Below, piece after piece: positions 1 to 9,597 of a stretch of DNA of 64,000 nt; within the stretch, counting starts at the first letter, position 1; every line of letters begins with the position of its first letter. The translations under genes and the position numbers were made by a program. This DNA comes from Luzula sylvatica (taxonomy: Eukaryota > Streptophyta > Magnoliopsida > Poales > Juncaceae): positions 38,469,629 through 38,533,628 of the forward strand of contig OX326960.1 in NCBI GenBank assembly GCA_946800325.1, written 5' to 3'. Under the pieces are notes generated by a model that saw nothing but the letters and a program-made list of their open reading frames with translations, made no database searches and had not been told where the DNA came from.

Positions 1-552
1 TTTGTGGTGCTTTTCGTGTTCTAATTTAATACCAGGGGAGTCACACATGATGAATATAAACTTTGAACAAAAGAGTGCCTCCTTCGTTTAATTTGTTGCC
101 AAGAAATTGGATGCATATCACTGTTCATCATGCGAATCTAAAATTAGGTAGTTTGTTTGACTATTTTGACGATCCATCGAGCTTTGTATTTTTAGAAATA
201 AAAAGTTGATTTTATCAGTGGGATTTTAACCTAAGATTTGTGAGTTTTTTTGTTGTTGTTGTACTCGTCACAGAATTTACACATAAAATAAAATTTACGG
301 ACCAATAATATATACTTGATTGAATATATCTTGACATCAAAATGTAGAAGATATCTTGACATCATAATGTAGAAAATTTACGGACCAATAATATATACTC
401 GTTAACGATATCTTATGTTTTCACATGACAAAAATCACTTACATTCCATTATATATTGTAAATAAAAACAAAATAAAATAAAAATAGAACTATCCTATCC
501 CGATAATCATTAAATATTGTGCCAATAATGTCTTGACAAGATCAGCGCCGTT

Positions 553-1083
553 TCAATTGATTTGGTTGCAATCTGTGACGATATTTTTTGTTTTTCCTCG
601 AAAATTTCGTCCATTTCGTTCTAACCAGATCGTCCACGTGGATGCGATGAGAATGATGTCCCACACTCTTATTTCGGTCTTTACGAACTTACTCTTTATG
701 CTCCGCCATAATTGTAGCGGTGTATGTTCTCGATTTAGGATCATCACAGTGTTTGTATTATCAAGTATTAATTTTCATATTTCTCTTGCATACTCACAAT
801 GTATGAATATGTGTTCGGAAAATTCCGCGTTATTCTTACATAGTGGACACCTAAAAGGTCATATCCACCCTTTACGATTTAACATATCTCTCGCTAGGAT
901 GCGACCATTTAAGGTAAGCCACATGACTTTTTTGGCCTTCATAGGTGCTTTAGATTTTCATAGCATATTGTTCCGTGAAATACGTTTCTCCGGATCTATT
1001 AAAGTTATGTATGCACTTGATGTTAAAAAGGAATGGTCCCGTGTCCATTTATGTAGAAGATATATTTGGGTCAGACAAATATG
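553..1083 (-). pseudogene. LINE reverse-transcriptase C-terminal remnant (zf-RVT region)
   Basis: Read on the minus strand, the segment encodes a stretch like the zinc-binding tail of plant non-LTR reverse transcriptases. It has a W-L-GRIL-RD start, then a C-P-L-C pair, an H-x3-H-C cluster, and further on a W-D-I-I--TIWLERN-R-F motif typical of the end of these proteins. The frame is broken by stop codons, one just before the CPLC and one where the family usually has Trp after the His/Cys cluster. No reverse transcriptase core, endonuclease or poly(A) tail is visible, so this is a decayed fragment. The same fragment is present in copies B and C. Family assignment rests on the residue pattern only. 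Confidence 0.65.
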
Positions 1084-1426
1084 AAAATTTTAGTAAATAG
1101 ATCTGTGAAACAACAATTATCAAAATAGACTATTTTCGCAAAAAAATTTACAAACACATCACTCTACGTTTTTGTAAGATTCAGAGGGTAGCTGATGAAG
1201 GAGACCCGCCAAAGCAGAATAATTTTATCACGTAAAAACTCATCTCGACTAGCAGTGACAAGGAGGATAGCCAGATAACGTAATTTATCCCAATAAACGA
1301 TTTGAAAAGGTTTAGCCACGGTTAACAACGAGAGATAATCATATTCACTATGTACTAAGAGTGGTGGTCCACCAACCTCGCATTGATCACGAAGGCATTC
1401 TGTCGAAGACGATTGATTTCATTGGA

Positions 1427-1705
1427 CTAGCGTTTAATTTGCCTAACGTAAATCACCGAGTTGACTGGTCTGTTTTGGGGCATGAATCCATCTTCTAGTT
1501 GACCCCGAAGCTCAAGAGGGTTGGGATGATCACCGAATTTGGAACCGATAGGTGTTCTTGGAGGTGGCATTTGACGCAGGCTCGTCGGTAATGCAGGTCT
1601 CCGTGGGGTGGTCGGCATATCACACTTCTTGGAGGTGGCATTTGACGCAGGCTCGTCGGTAATGCATATCACACAAACATGCATGCGACTACTAAACACA
1701 AACAA
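1427..1705 (-). other. Possible terminal coding remnant, proline-rich, unknown
   Basis: An open stretch on the minus strand ends with a proline/arginine-rich tail (PPPRTPIGSK, then ELRGQLEDGFMPQNRP) that is also open in copies B (about 41380-41570) and C (about 48420-48600). In A its upstream half comes from DNA joined by a deletion, so any original protein is broken here. I do not recognise the protein, and no splice sites or start can be fixed. It may be the last exon of a decayed host gene or chance. Confidence 0.2.
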
Positions 1706-2194
1706 TCATATAGACAATTTCGTTCATGATAACAATGGATGGCTCGACTGTGTTACGTAATTAGGTTTGGACATTTGAACTCACAATGCAATCTCTTAAA
1801 AAAAGTATTTGACAACACACATAATCTGAATTGAAAATTGTCCCTCGTTTACAAACAGAAAAAACGTGATAATACTAGCGTGCTCGCAAAAGAACAAGGA
1901 GCATCAAATAAGAAAACTTAAAACATAGATGAGTCTTACATACTAGAATGCACAACGAGATGTTAAGTATTAAAAAATTATATAATACAAAGTTGAGAAA
2001 AATAAATTTAATATTAATGTAGTTGTAACTTGTAAGTAATATCATGGATGCCAATATGTTTATGAAATGACAAACTGCTCAGACCAATGCACTGAACACA
2101 TGAGCCATTTGAAGTACGTCTTAGAAAGAATTGATAATTAAAAAAATGTCTTCCTCTTACTTAGTCTGTTAATGTTAATTCAATATGTTCTCAA

Positions 2195-2290
2195 AGAGCT
2201 CAAAACATAGTTGGTTGAGTGTGACGCGAAAAAATCACATGTTTTGAGAGGTTGTGGGTTCGATCTCCATTTGCATCAAAAAAATATATA
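2195..2290 (+). repeat. SINE-like repeat with pol III-type A and B boxes
   Basis: A-box-like TAGTTGGTTGAG at 2208-2219 and B-box-like GGTTCGATCTC at 2257-2267 lie about 40 bp apart, followed by a short A-rich tract. This is the arrangement of tRNA-derived SINEs. A 10-bp inverted repeat (CTCAAAACAT at 2199 and ATGTTTTGAG at 2239) surrounds the A box. Copies at about 42931 and 49969 are nearly identical because they lie in the same duplicated unit, so the sequence alone does not show independent transposition. A decayed tRNA gene is an alternative. Confidence 0.4.
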
Positions 2291-2491
2291 TCAGTTACGA
2301 AATCGATCGTTTTTCGAATACCATTACAAAAAAATATGTGTATTGGAACACCAACTGGCATTTATATTACATTGTTTACATAAGTCGTTATGAAAAATCT
2401 GATATCCCGACCCAATAAAATGAAAGAAAATATGGCTTAAGAATTAACTTGGAAGAATTTATATAAATAGGCAATTCTGCAGTCAGAATAA

Positions 2492-2636
2492 GGTTCGTTC
2501 GAACTAACTATATCAGTGCGTTCGAACAGACTTATTCGTGATAAACAGAAGTAGGTTCGTTCGAACGAACATTTAGGTGCGTTCGAACGAACTGGGTTCG
2601 TTCGAACGAACTATGTTAAGTGCGTTCGAACTGACC
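2492..2636. promoter_or_regulatory. Palindrome array in Copia-1 U3 (6 copies)
   Basis: Six copies of the palindrome GTTCGTTCGAACGAAC or one-armed versions (GTGCGTTCGAAC...) lie between the start of the LTR and the TATA box. The CGTT starts are at 2496, 2519, 2558, 2580, 2599 and 2623. The position directly upstream of the TATA box suggests an upstream promoter element. Which protein binds, if any, is unknown. Confidence 0.75.
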
Positions 2637-2643
2637 TGTTTCC

Positions 2644-2655
2644 TATATATATAAA
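2644..2655 (+). promoter_or_regulatory. TATA box of Copia-1
   Basis: A TATATATATAAA run lies about 8 bp after the last palindrome, at about LTR position 224 of 628. It is the only good TATA signal in the LTR, so transcription probably starts near 2680. Confidence 0.6.
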
Positions 2656-3049
2656 GTTCTGATTCCGGATTTTGACCTAAGTTTTTTAGGGTTTTTGAGC
2701 CGTCGTTTCTCTTTCCTCTTCCACAGAATTCCAGATCAGATCTGGTGAGATTGAGAGGGAGATTCGAGCAAGGATCTTGAGAGATTGATCGTGACGGCGA
2801 CTAGAACGGCGTTAGCGATTTCCGATTGGTCGAAATCGAGGTGGACACGAGTAGAGGGATTGCACGAGCGATTCTTGGAGAAGGTTCACGGATTTGGAGA
2901 AGTAATCAACACGTACTAACTTGTACGAGGTAATTATTTCCAACTCTTCCTTTTTCGTTGGTTTTAGGGCGTGATCCCGGTAGAATTAGGTTACGCACGT
3001 GAACTAATTTCCGCTGCACACTATGATAATCGTGTGCGTAACCCTACAG

Positions 3050-3061
3050 TGGTATCAGAGC
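3050..3061 (+). other. Primer-binding site of Copia-1 (initiator tRNA-Met)
   Basis: TGGTATCAGAGC, the usual plant copia primer site complementary to the 3' end of initiator tRNA-Met, begins two bases after the LTR-terminal CA. Confidence 0.92.
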
Positions 3062-3165
3062 AATCGCTCGTTAAAACCATCGAAAATCGATGATTTAATT
3101 CGAATTTAGGAAATTTTAGAATTTTTTGGGCTGAATTTCAGAAATTTGAAAAGTTGGCAGAATAG

Positions 3166-3297
3166 GGTTCGTTCGAACGAACTTGGAGTTGCGTTCAAAC
3201 GAACTGGTCTGTTCGAACGAACCTAGTGTTCGGTTCGAACGGACTGATCTGTTCGAACGAACTTGGAGTTGCGTTCGAACGGACCTATTTGTGGTTC

Positions 3298-3330
<33 letters not shown>

Positions 3331-3395
3331 AAGTTGAAATTTTATTTTTTTTGTGACGTTCGTTCGAACGAACTTGGAGTTGCGTTCGAACGAAC
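3166..3395. repeat. Palindrome array in the Copia-1 leader (8 copies)
   Basis: Eight palindromes of the same type as in U3 lie downstream of the primer site, in the transcribed leader. Core starts are 3170, 3192, 3210, 3232, 3250, 3272, 3361 and 3383, so steps alternate 22 and 18 bp, a 40-bp dimer repeat. The array is split by a run of about 27 A at 3299-3325. Only two degenerate relatives remain at this place in Copia-2 (about 20507-20545). Confidence 0.8.
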
Positions 3396-3895
3396 AATTT
3401 TCTGGACAACCAATTTTTTTTTCTGTCAAAAATGCCCAATTATTTTCAAATTTCCAATTTATAAATTCGATACGGTATAGCATATAGCCTAAAACGGGGA
3501 TGATTGTCTGTGACTGCTTGTATGTGTGTTGTGTGGGGGCCAGTGAGCTTTCCAAATTGTATTTTATTTAAATATGTGGGGACCAGTGAGTCTTCCAAAG
3601 TTGTATTAAAATAAAATAGGTTTAGTTTTGAAGAGGGAACTTCAAGGCAAGACGACACGACACGTCACGGAGATTGGATCTTCAAAGCACGGAGTCATCT
3701 TGGGTTTTAGGGTTGGGAATTTTAGGGTTTTATGATTGCTCATAAAACTAAAAGGCCAATATGCTATACCTTATTATTTTATTTGTTTTGGTTAATAAAT
3801 AAAATAAAATGATTTTAATAAAAAGTAAAATCCTCCCACGTAATTATCAAGTCTTATGCCTCCCTAAATGGAACCTTCTAGACTAGTGTTTGTTT

Positions 3896-4006
3896 ATCTG
3901 TGTTGCATGGCCATAGTCTGGCACAGATTTACACGTACGTAGCAAGGAAGGCATGCATTGATTAGGAATTGACGTGTTGCATGGCCATAGTCTGGCATGT
4001 CAATTC
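3896..4006 (+). other. Two constant-loop hairpins in the Copia-1 leader
   Basis: The 19-nt loop TTGCATGGCCATAGTCTGG occurs at 3903-3921 and 3977-3995. The flanks differ but pair: ATCTGTG (3896-3902) with CACAGAT (3922-3928), 7 bp; and GAATTGACGTG (3966-3976) with CATGTCAATTC (3996-4006), 11 bp with one G-U. The loop holds the self-complementary ATGGCCAT. A third copy is in the 3' UTR at 8610-8649. A conserved RNA structure is inferred. Confidence 0.7.
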
Positions 4007-4080
4007 GCTGATTGAATGATACTCCATTTGTGGTTTGGGCTTGACCAATTCACTAGCTAGGCTACGATTTGGGGCAAGGA

Positions 4081-4283
4081 GTGAGGTACACACACTCTGG
4101 TTTTGAGTTGGACTCAATACCGGACCTCACGAATAAAGAAAGAATCGTCTTGGAGATGATTGGACACCGTCCTACCCGACGTGACGTATTTTCTGAGTGG
4201 TTGGCCATAGTCACCTTAGAAATACGTTAAATAGGGATCTTGTCCATTATGAGATTTAAGGTATCGAATCTCCGTTTCAATAG
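4081..4283 (+). other. Further hairpins in the Copia-1 leader
   Basis: A nested hairpin pairs GTGAGGT (4081-4087) with ACCTCAC (4124-4130) around TTGAGT/ACTCAA (4103-4108 and 4112-4117). ACGTATTT (4184-4191) pairs with AAATACGT (4220-4227) around a loop containing TTGGCCATAGTC, again with the GGCC core. GAGATT and AATCTC near 4250-4282 form a third. Counterparts can be found in the Copia-2 leader. Confidence 0.5.
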
Positions 4284-4397
4284 TGGGGGCTATTTGAAAT
4301 GATAAAATAATGGGTATTTCAAGTTATTTAAAAATGAATTTTAATATATGAAAGACCACGTTATTAATTACATTATTTTTCAAAAATTGTAGAATTC

Positions 4398-7300
4398 ATG
4401 GCTTTACCAACAAGTAACCGCTTTAGTTTGCGTTCTATTTTGGAAAGGGAACAAATGAACGGAAAGAACTTTCTCGACTGGCAGAGGAATCTGGGATTCG
4501 TTCTGAAACAGGAAGGAAAGGCACATGTCTTGGACACGCCTCTCCCTCCTGTGCCAGGTGATGACGCAACTGAAGATGATGTATTCGAACATACGACCAT
4601 TATGGAAAGTTCGAATGATGTCACATGCCTCATGTTGGCTACTATGATTCCTGAATATTAAATCCAGTTTGAGAAACAGGAAGCATACGAGATTATGAAA
4701 CAGCTCAGGGAGATGTTTCAGGTTCAAGCAAGGGTGGAGAAGTATCAAGCTCTTGGCAATGCGACGCAATGCAAGATGCAAGATGGTACGCCTGTTAGCT
4801 CGCACCTTCTCAAGATGAAAGGATATTTCGATCATCTTGAGAGGCTTGGCATGAAATTCGAGGTGGAGTTACAAACTGATTTGATCATGTTGTCACTGCC
4901 ACCGAGTTTCGATTCGTTCATCTCGCATTTCCACATGTCAGACATGAAAAGGACCATTCCCCAGCTTTTCGGAATGCTCAGAACATTCGAAAGTGACATG
5001 AAACCGCGGTACATGAAGTCTAGGACTTCGGAGGTATTGGTGGTTGAAGGGAAGAGTCCAAGCAATGGGAACAAGAACAAGAAGAGGAAGGCAAAGGGCA
5101 ACAAGGTTGCGCCTAAGCCTGTGGGCAAGAAAGCCAAGGATGACAAGAAGTGTTTCCACTGCCTCAAGGAGGGGCATTGGAAGCGTGATTGCGAGATCTT
5201 CCTGAGGGAGAGCAAGCAAAAGACCGCTTCCTTGGACACACCGGCATCAGGTATTTTTGTTATCGAATCTTATTTCTTTACTTCAACATCATGGGTGTAG
5301 GACACTGGATGTGGGACTCATATTTGTAATAATATGCAGGGCCTAAGAAGTAGAAGATCGTTGATTCGTGGCGAAGTTGATTTACGCGTCGGGAATGGAG
5401 CTCGAGTAGCAGCATTAGCCGAAGGGACGTACGATTTAACTTTGCCAAATGGACTTATTTTAGTTTTGGATAATTGTTGTTATGTACCTACTTTGAGTAG
5501 GAGTATTATTTCTGTTTCTAGACTTATTGCGGATGGATATGAATTAGTTATTGGTACTAATGATTGTTTTATTCACAAGAATGACATTTTCTTTAGTAAT
5601 GTTCTAGTTGAAAATGGTCTATATGTCTTGGATTTAGATAATAACAACAATAATCAGTCCATTTATAACATAAATACTACTCAAACTAATGAAACATACT
5701 CATGGCATTGTCGTCTCGGACACATAAACGAGAAACGCATTGCTAGACTCCAAAAGGATGGAGTGCTAGATTCTTTTGACTTAGAGTCAATAGAAAATTG
5801 CGAATCTTGTTTGATGGGTAAGATGACAAAGACACCTTTCTCCAAGAAAGGAGAAAGATCGAAAGATGTGTTGGCCCTCATACATTCCGATGTATGTGGA
5901 CCGATGAGTGTCGAGGCTAGAAATGGGTATCGCTACTTCGTGACTTTTACTGACGATTATAGTAGATATGGATATCTATACTTAATGCGTCACAAAAGTG
6001 AAACTTTTGAGAAATTCAAAGAGTTTCAACACGAAGTAGAACTTCAACTGGGCAAGAAAGTAAAAGCTATTCGATCGGATCGAGGTGGTGAATACTTGAG
6101 CTATGAGTTTGAGGACTATCTTCGAGATTGTGGTATAGTATCACATTGGACTCCACCTGGTACACCCCAATGGAATGGAGTGTCCGAGAGGAGGAATCGG
6201 ACCTTGTTAGACATGGTTCGCTCGATGATGAGTCGAACGGATTTGCCAAAGTCATTTTGGGGTTTCGCGCTTCAAACGGCCGCTCATATACTGAATAGAG
6301 TTCCGTCCAAATCTGTTGAAAAGACACCATATGAATTATGGCATGGCATGGTGCCATCATTGTCTTATCTAAAGATTTGGGGTTGCGAGACATACGTCAA
6401 AAGGTTATTGACGGAAAAACTCGAGCCAAGATCAGACAAGTGTTTATTTGTGGGGTATCCTCCAGAAACAAAAGGATACTACTTTTACTTGCCTAGCGAA
6501 AACAAGGTTTTCGTGGCTCGACGAGGACACTTCTTAGAGAAGGAATTCCTAGATCGTCAAGCCAGTGGGAGTAAAATTGATCTCGAAGAAATTCGAGAAC
6601 CACAAAGTGAACAAGTTGATCTGGAACAAGATTCTGAGTTACCATTGGATGGTGAACCAGAATCTAGTACACAAGCTATACGTAGATCTAGTAGGAATCG
6701 TCAAGAACCCGAGAGATATGGATTTCTCATTAGTAATGACGATGATGAGTTGACTCTAGATGACGAGCCAACCTCCTACAAAGGTGCTATGTCTAGCCTG
6801 GATTCCTCGAAATGGCATGACGCCATGAAAACCGAGATCCAGTCCATGTATGATAATAAGGTTTGGAATCTTATTGATCTACCTAATGGTGCTAAGACCG
6901 TTGGGTGCAAATGGGTTTTCAAGAAGAAAACCGACATGGATGGTAATGTACACACTTTTAAAGCAAGACTAGTGGCGAAAGGTTTCAAGCAAATTCATGG
7001 TATAGACTATGATGAAACGTTTTCTCCAGTAGCCATGTTTAAAAGTATTCGCATTCTTCTAGCGATAGCTGCATATCACGATTATGAGATATGGCAGATG
7101 GATGTCAAAACCGCTTTCCTTAACGGGAACCTTACCGAGGATGTGTATATGACACAACCCGAGGGTTTTGTCGATCCAAAGAATACGAATAAAGTGTGCA
7201 AGCTTGTGAGATCCATTTATGGATTAAAGCAAGCATCTCGTGCGTCGAACATACGATTCGATGAGGTCATCGCTAAGTATGGTTTCATTCAAAATATCGA

Positions 7301-8345
7301 GGAACCTTGTGTATACAAGAAATTCAGTGGGAGTTCGGTCGTATTCCTCATCTTGTACGTGGACGACATCTTACTCATTGGAAATGACATCCCAATGCTT
7401 AACCAGATTAAGGCATATTTGGGTAGTCAATTCGCAATGAAGGACTTAGGAGAAGCCGCCTATATTTTAGGCGTGAAGATCTATAGAGATAGATCGAGGA
7501 GACTTCTCGGACTAAGTCAAAGTACATATATTGACAAAGTGATAACTAGGTTTCACATGGAGCAATCCAAGAAAGGATTTCTGCCAATGTCACATGGCAT
7601 TTCTCTCACAAAGGATCAGTGTCCTTCAACAGACGCTGAACGTGAGCGAATGAGTCGGATCCCATACGCTTCGGCTATAAGATCGATCATGTATGCCATG
7701 ATATGTACTAGACCAGATGTCGCATATGCGTTGAGTGTGACTTCCCGCTATCAGTCTGATCCCGGGGAAGTTCACTGGTCCGCAGTCAAGAGCATTCTTA
7801 AGTATCTCAGGAATACTAAAGATATGTTTCTTGTCTATGGAGGTTCGGACGGAGATCTGATTATCCAAGGATATACAGATGCTAGTTTCCAAACTTGCCC
7901 GGACGATTTCCAATCTCAAAGTGGTTACGTCTTCACGCTCAATGGCGGAGCTGTTGTTTGGAAAAGCTCCAAACAGAAGACGGTGGCTGATTCTACAACT
8001 AAAGCGGAATACATCGCGGCTTCGGAAGCCGCAAAGGAGGCTGTCTGGCTACGACAGTTCGTGATGGAACTTGGCGTTGTGCCAAGCATCTCGGGTCCCA
8101 TGGATGTATATTGTGACAATAACGGAGCGATAGCACAATCCAAGGAACCACGAGCGCATCACAGGTCCAAGCATGTACACCGGCGTTACCACTTAATTCG
8201 TGAGATTACGAAGAGAGGTGACGTGAGAATAATGAAGATACCTACTGATGATAACGTGGCCGATCCATTTACGAAGCCACTATCACGTGCCAAGCATGAG
8301 CAGCATGCTAGGACGATAGGATTGGGATATCTATCGCAGTGTTAG
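4398..8345 (+). pseudogene. Copia-1 gag-pol, two in-frame stop codons
   Basis: The frame matches the 1315-residue Copia-2 polyprotein over its full length with no frameshift. Codon 88 is TAA where Copia-2 has Gln (4659-4661), and codon 301 is TAG where Copia-2 has Leu, just before the protease DTG (5298-5300). Otherwise the domains are present in order: gag, CCHC knuckle (about 252-265), protease DTG, gag-pre-integrase, integrase with D, D and E, reverse transcriptase with YVDD, and RNase H. Other changes include Ser for Trp in the GLKQASRAW motif and Lys for the first Glu of the RNase H TEAEY motif. Translation would end in gag, so the copy is dead. The stops are simple substitutions, which suggests fairly recent decay. 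Confidence 0.95.
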
Positions 8346-9597
8346 ATTGGGTGTTTTATTTATGTTTCTTATTGCATAAGGGGATTCGATCTACCTAGTG
8401 CAAGTGGGAGAACATTTATTATGCCCTAGGCGTGTTATTTGGATTGTATTTGTTTATGAGACAGATATTTATATTATTATTCTTCATATGACCTAAACCT
8501 TCATATTTCAAAAAATTTAAATAACAAGAAAGTGTGTGAGAGGTTATTCGATTATAATAATCAGATAGACCTTGAATTTTATTCTAGTTTAGTGCATCGA
8601 GTCAGTTGAGAATAATATGTTGCATGGCCATAGTCTGGCATATTGATTCGTCAATTGAATGATAGTAAAACCACTAAACGGAATGAATATAATTCTAAAA
8701 CGTCCCTGGTGTATAAAGTTGTTCATAAGTTTGAACCAGGTAGTCCATTCACTGAATGGAGACTTTTACATACACTGGCATATTCGTAGATGAGATGATC
8801 AGGTTTTACTGATCTGGGACGGTAGCGTCGATTCTAGAATATGGATATACGCGGCGTCGTATATTGGACTGACCACTATATGAGTTTGTGACATGGTCAG
8901 AGTCATTGGAGACGAACTCATATCCAGATAGTGCGTTTTAGTTCTTCATACTTGAGTGATCTCACGGATACCTAGTATGTGAAAAGATAATGCTTTGATA
9001 TAATTAACCCTATGCGTAACTGTGTAGCAGAGATTACTATTGGGTATTGTTTTTAGCATAGGCAAAGGATGTGAGGTTGCAAGATAGGAATTGTTCCTTT
9101 CTAACCTTGAAAAAGGATAGAGGGAGATATCTCTTGGGCCCCTCGATTGAATTGAGATTGATGAAATGCTTGGCCAAGCTCGATGGAACTCAATAGAGTT
9201 CGCATTGTCATTATTAATCTAATTCTTATCGAGAAAGAGTATATCTGATCAAAAAGAAAAGAGGATGACTTGAAGTCTTAGGCTTCACAGTGACTCTTTT
9301 GATCGGAAGATATCGCGAACAAGAGGACTAGTAACACTTATCTGAGTTAGGTATGAAGATGTACTGCATCTTCATAAAGGTGTTCTCCATCTTTTTCGTG
9401 CTAATTCTGGGTAGGTATTAACGGCAGTCTAGTGCTCGCAATACCTTGTGGATTGCTGTCATATCCACTGCCAGTCTTAGACGAACCTAAACGGTCACAC
9501 CAAGATTTCGTAACATATCGGATTCTCAAGATAATGCTCACCAATACGTTTGTTGGACAAACAAAATGGAATCACGTGAGATTAGATCTCACGACTG
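8346..9597 (+). other. 3' UTR of Copia-1, structured, cut before the polypurine tract
   Basis: Non-coding and homologous to 14161-15451 of Copia-2 and, more distantly, to 10582-11960 of Copia-3. It holds the third constant-loop hairpin (stem 8610-8619 with 8639-8649, loop 8620-8638) and a long hairpin pairing ATATGAGTTTGT (8878-8889) with ACGAACTCATAT (8912-8923), 12 bp with one wobble. Smaller hairpins include TCCATTCA/TGAATGGA near 8742 and GATCAG/CTGATC near 8800. A G-rich stretch at 8401-8412 resembles a polypurine tract, but the LTR start in Copia-2 lies 1.2 kb further on. Confidence 0.75.

Larger units (their letters stand above)
1..2420. repeat. Copy A of the X tandem unit (3' part only)
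   Basis: This stretch aligns almost base for base with 39950-43150 (copy B) and 46990-50190 (copy C). It shares with C, but not B, a small internal duplication near 340-400, so A and C are the closer pair. It carries the LINE zf-RVT remnant (553-1083), a possible coding remnant (1427-1705) and a SINE-like repeat (about 2195-2290). It lacks about 840 bp present in B and C (see findings). The parts 1-550, 1084-1426 and 1706-2190 show no gene that I recognise and are AT-rich. The copy stops at 2420, where the LTR of Copia-1 begins; B and C continue for about 80 bp into a (TA)n tract that is missing here. Confidence 0.9.
2421..3048 (+). repeat. 5' LTR of Copia-1 (628 bp)
   Basis: It begins TGAAAGAAAATATGG and ends CCCTACA, giving TG...CA ends, one base before the primer-binding site. 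The start matches the start of the Copia-2 LTR, which lies directly after a polypurine tract (14150-14160), fixing the border. U3 holds six GTTCGTTCGAAC-type palindromes followed by a TATA box. The U5 end resembles the matching part of Copia-2, but the palindrome block does not. Confidence 0.88.
2421..9597 (+). mobile_element. Copia-1, Ty1/copia retrotransposon lacking its 3' LTR
   Basis: The element runs from a complete 5' LTR (2421-3048) through a primer-binding site, a 1.3-kb structured leader, one gag-pol frame with two stop codons (4398-8345) and a 1.25-kb 3' UTR. It ends abruptly near 9595, about 50 bp before the place where Copia-2 has its polypurine tract and 3' LTR, and is fused to the inverted LTR of Copia-3. 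Its coding region is very like that of Copia-2, while its LTR and leader differ much more. It is absent from the matching position in the right-hand copy (around 50190-50280), so it is younger than that duplication or haplotype-specific. Confidence 0.92.

Noticed and set aside
2492..2636. Heat-shock elements in the Copia-1 U3
   Set aside because: The heat-shock element needs TTC and GAA separated by two bases; here TTCGAA has no gap, so the match is poor.
3299..3325. Run of A as a LINE or retrogene poly(A) tail
   Set aside because: No target duplication or inserted sequence next to it; it sits between two parts of the Copia-1 palindrome array and is better seen as a homopolymer expansion.
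8413..9595. Reading this region as the Copia-1 3' LTR, which would make Copia-1 a circularly permuted one-LTR circle insertion
   Set aside because: The true LTR start is TGAAAGAAAATATGG, right after a polypurine tract in Copia-2 (14150-14160) and Copia-3 (10571-10581). That makes 2421-3048 a complete LTR and this region a 3' UTR, so the circle model is not needed.
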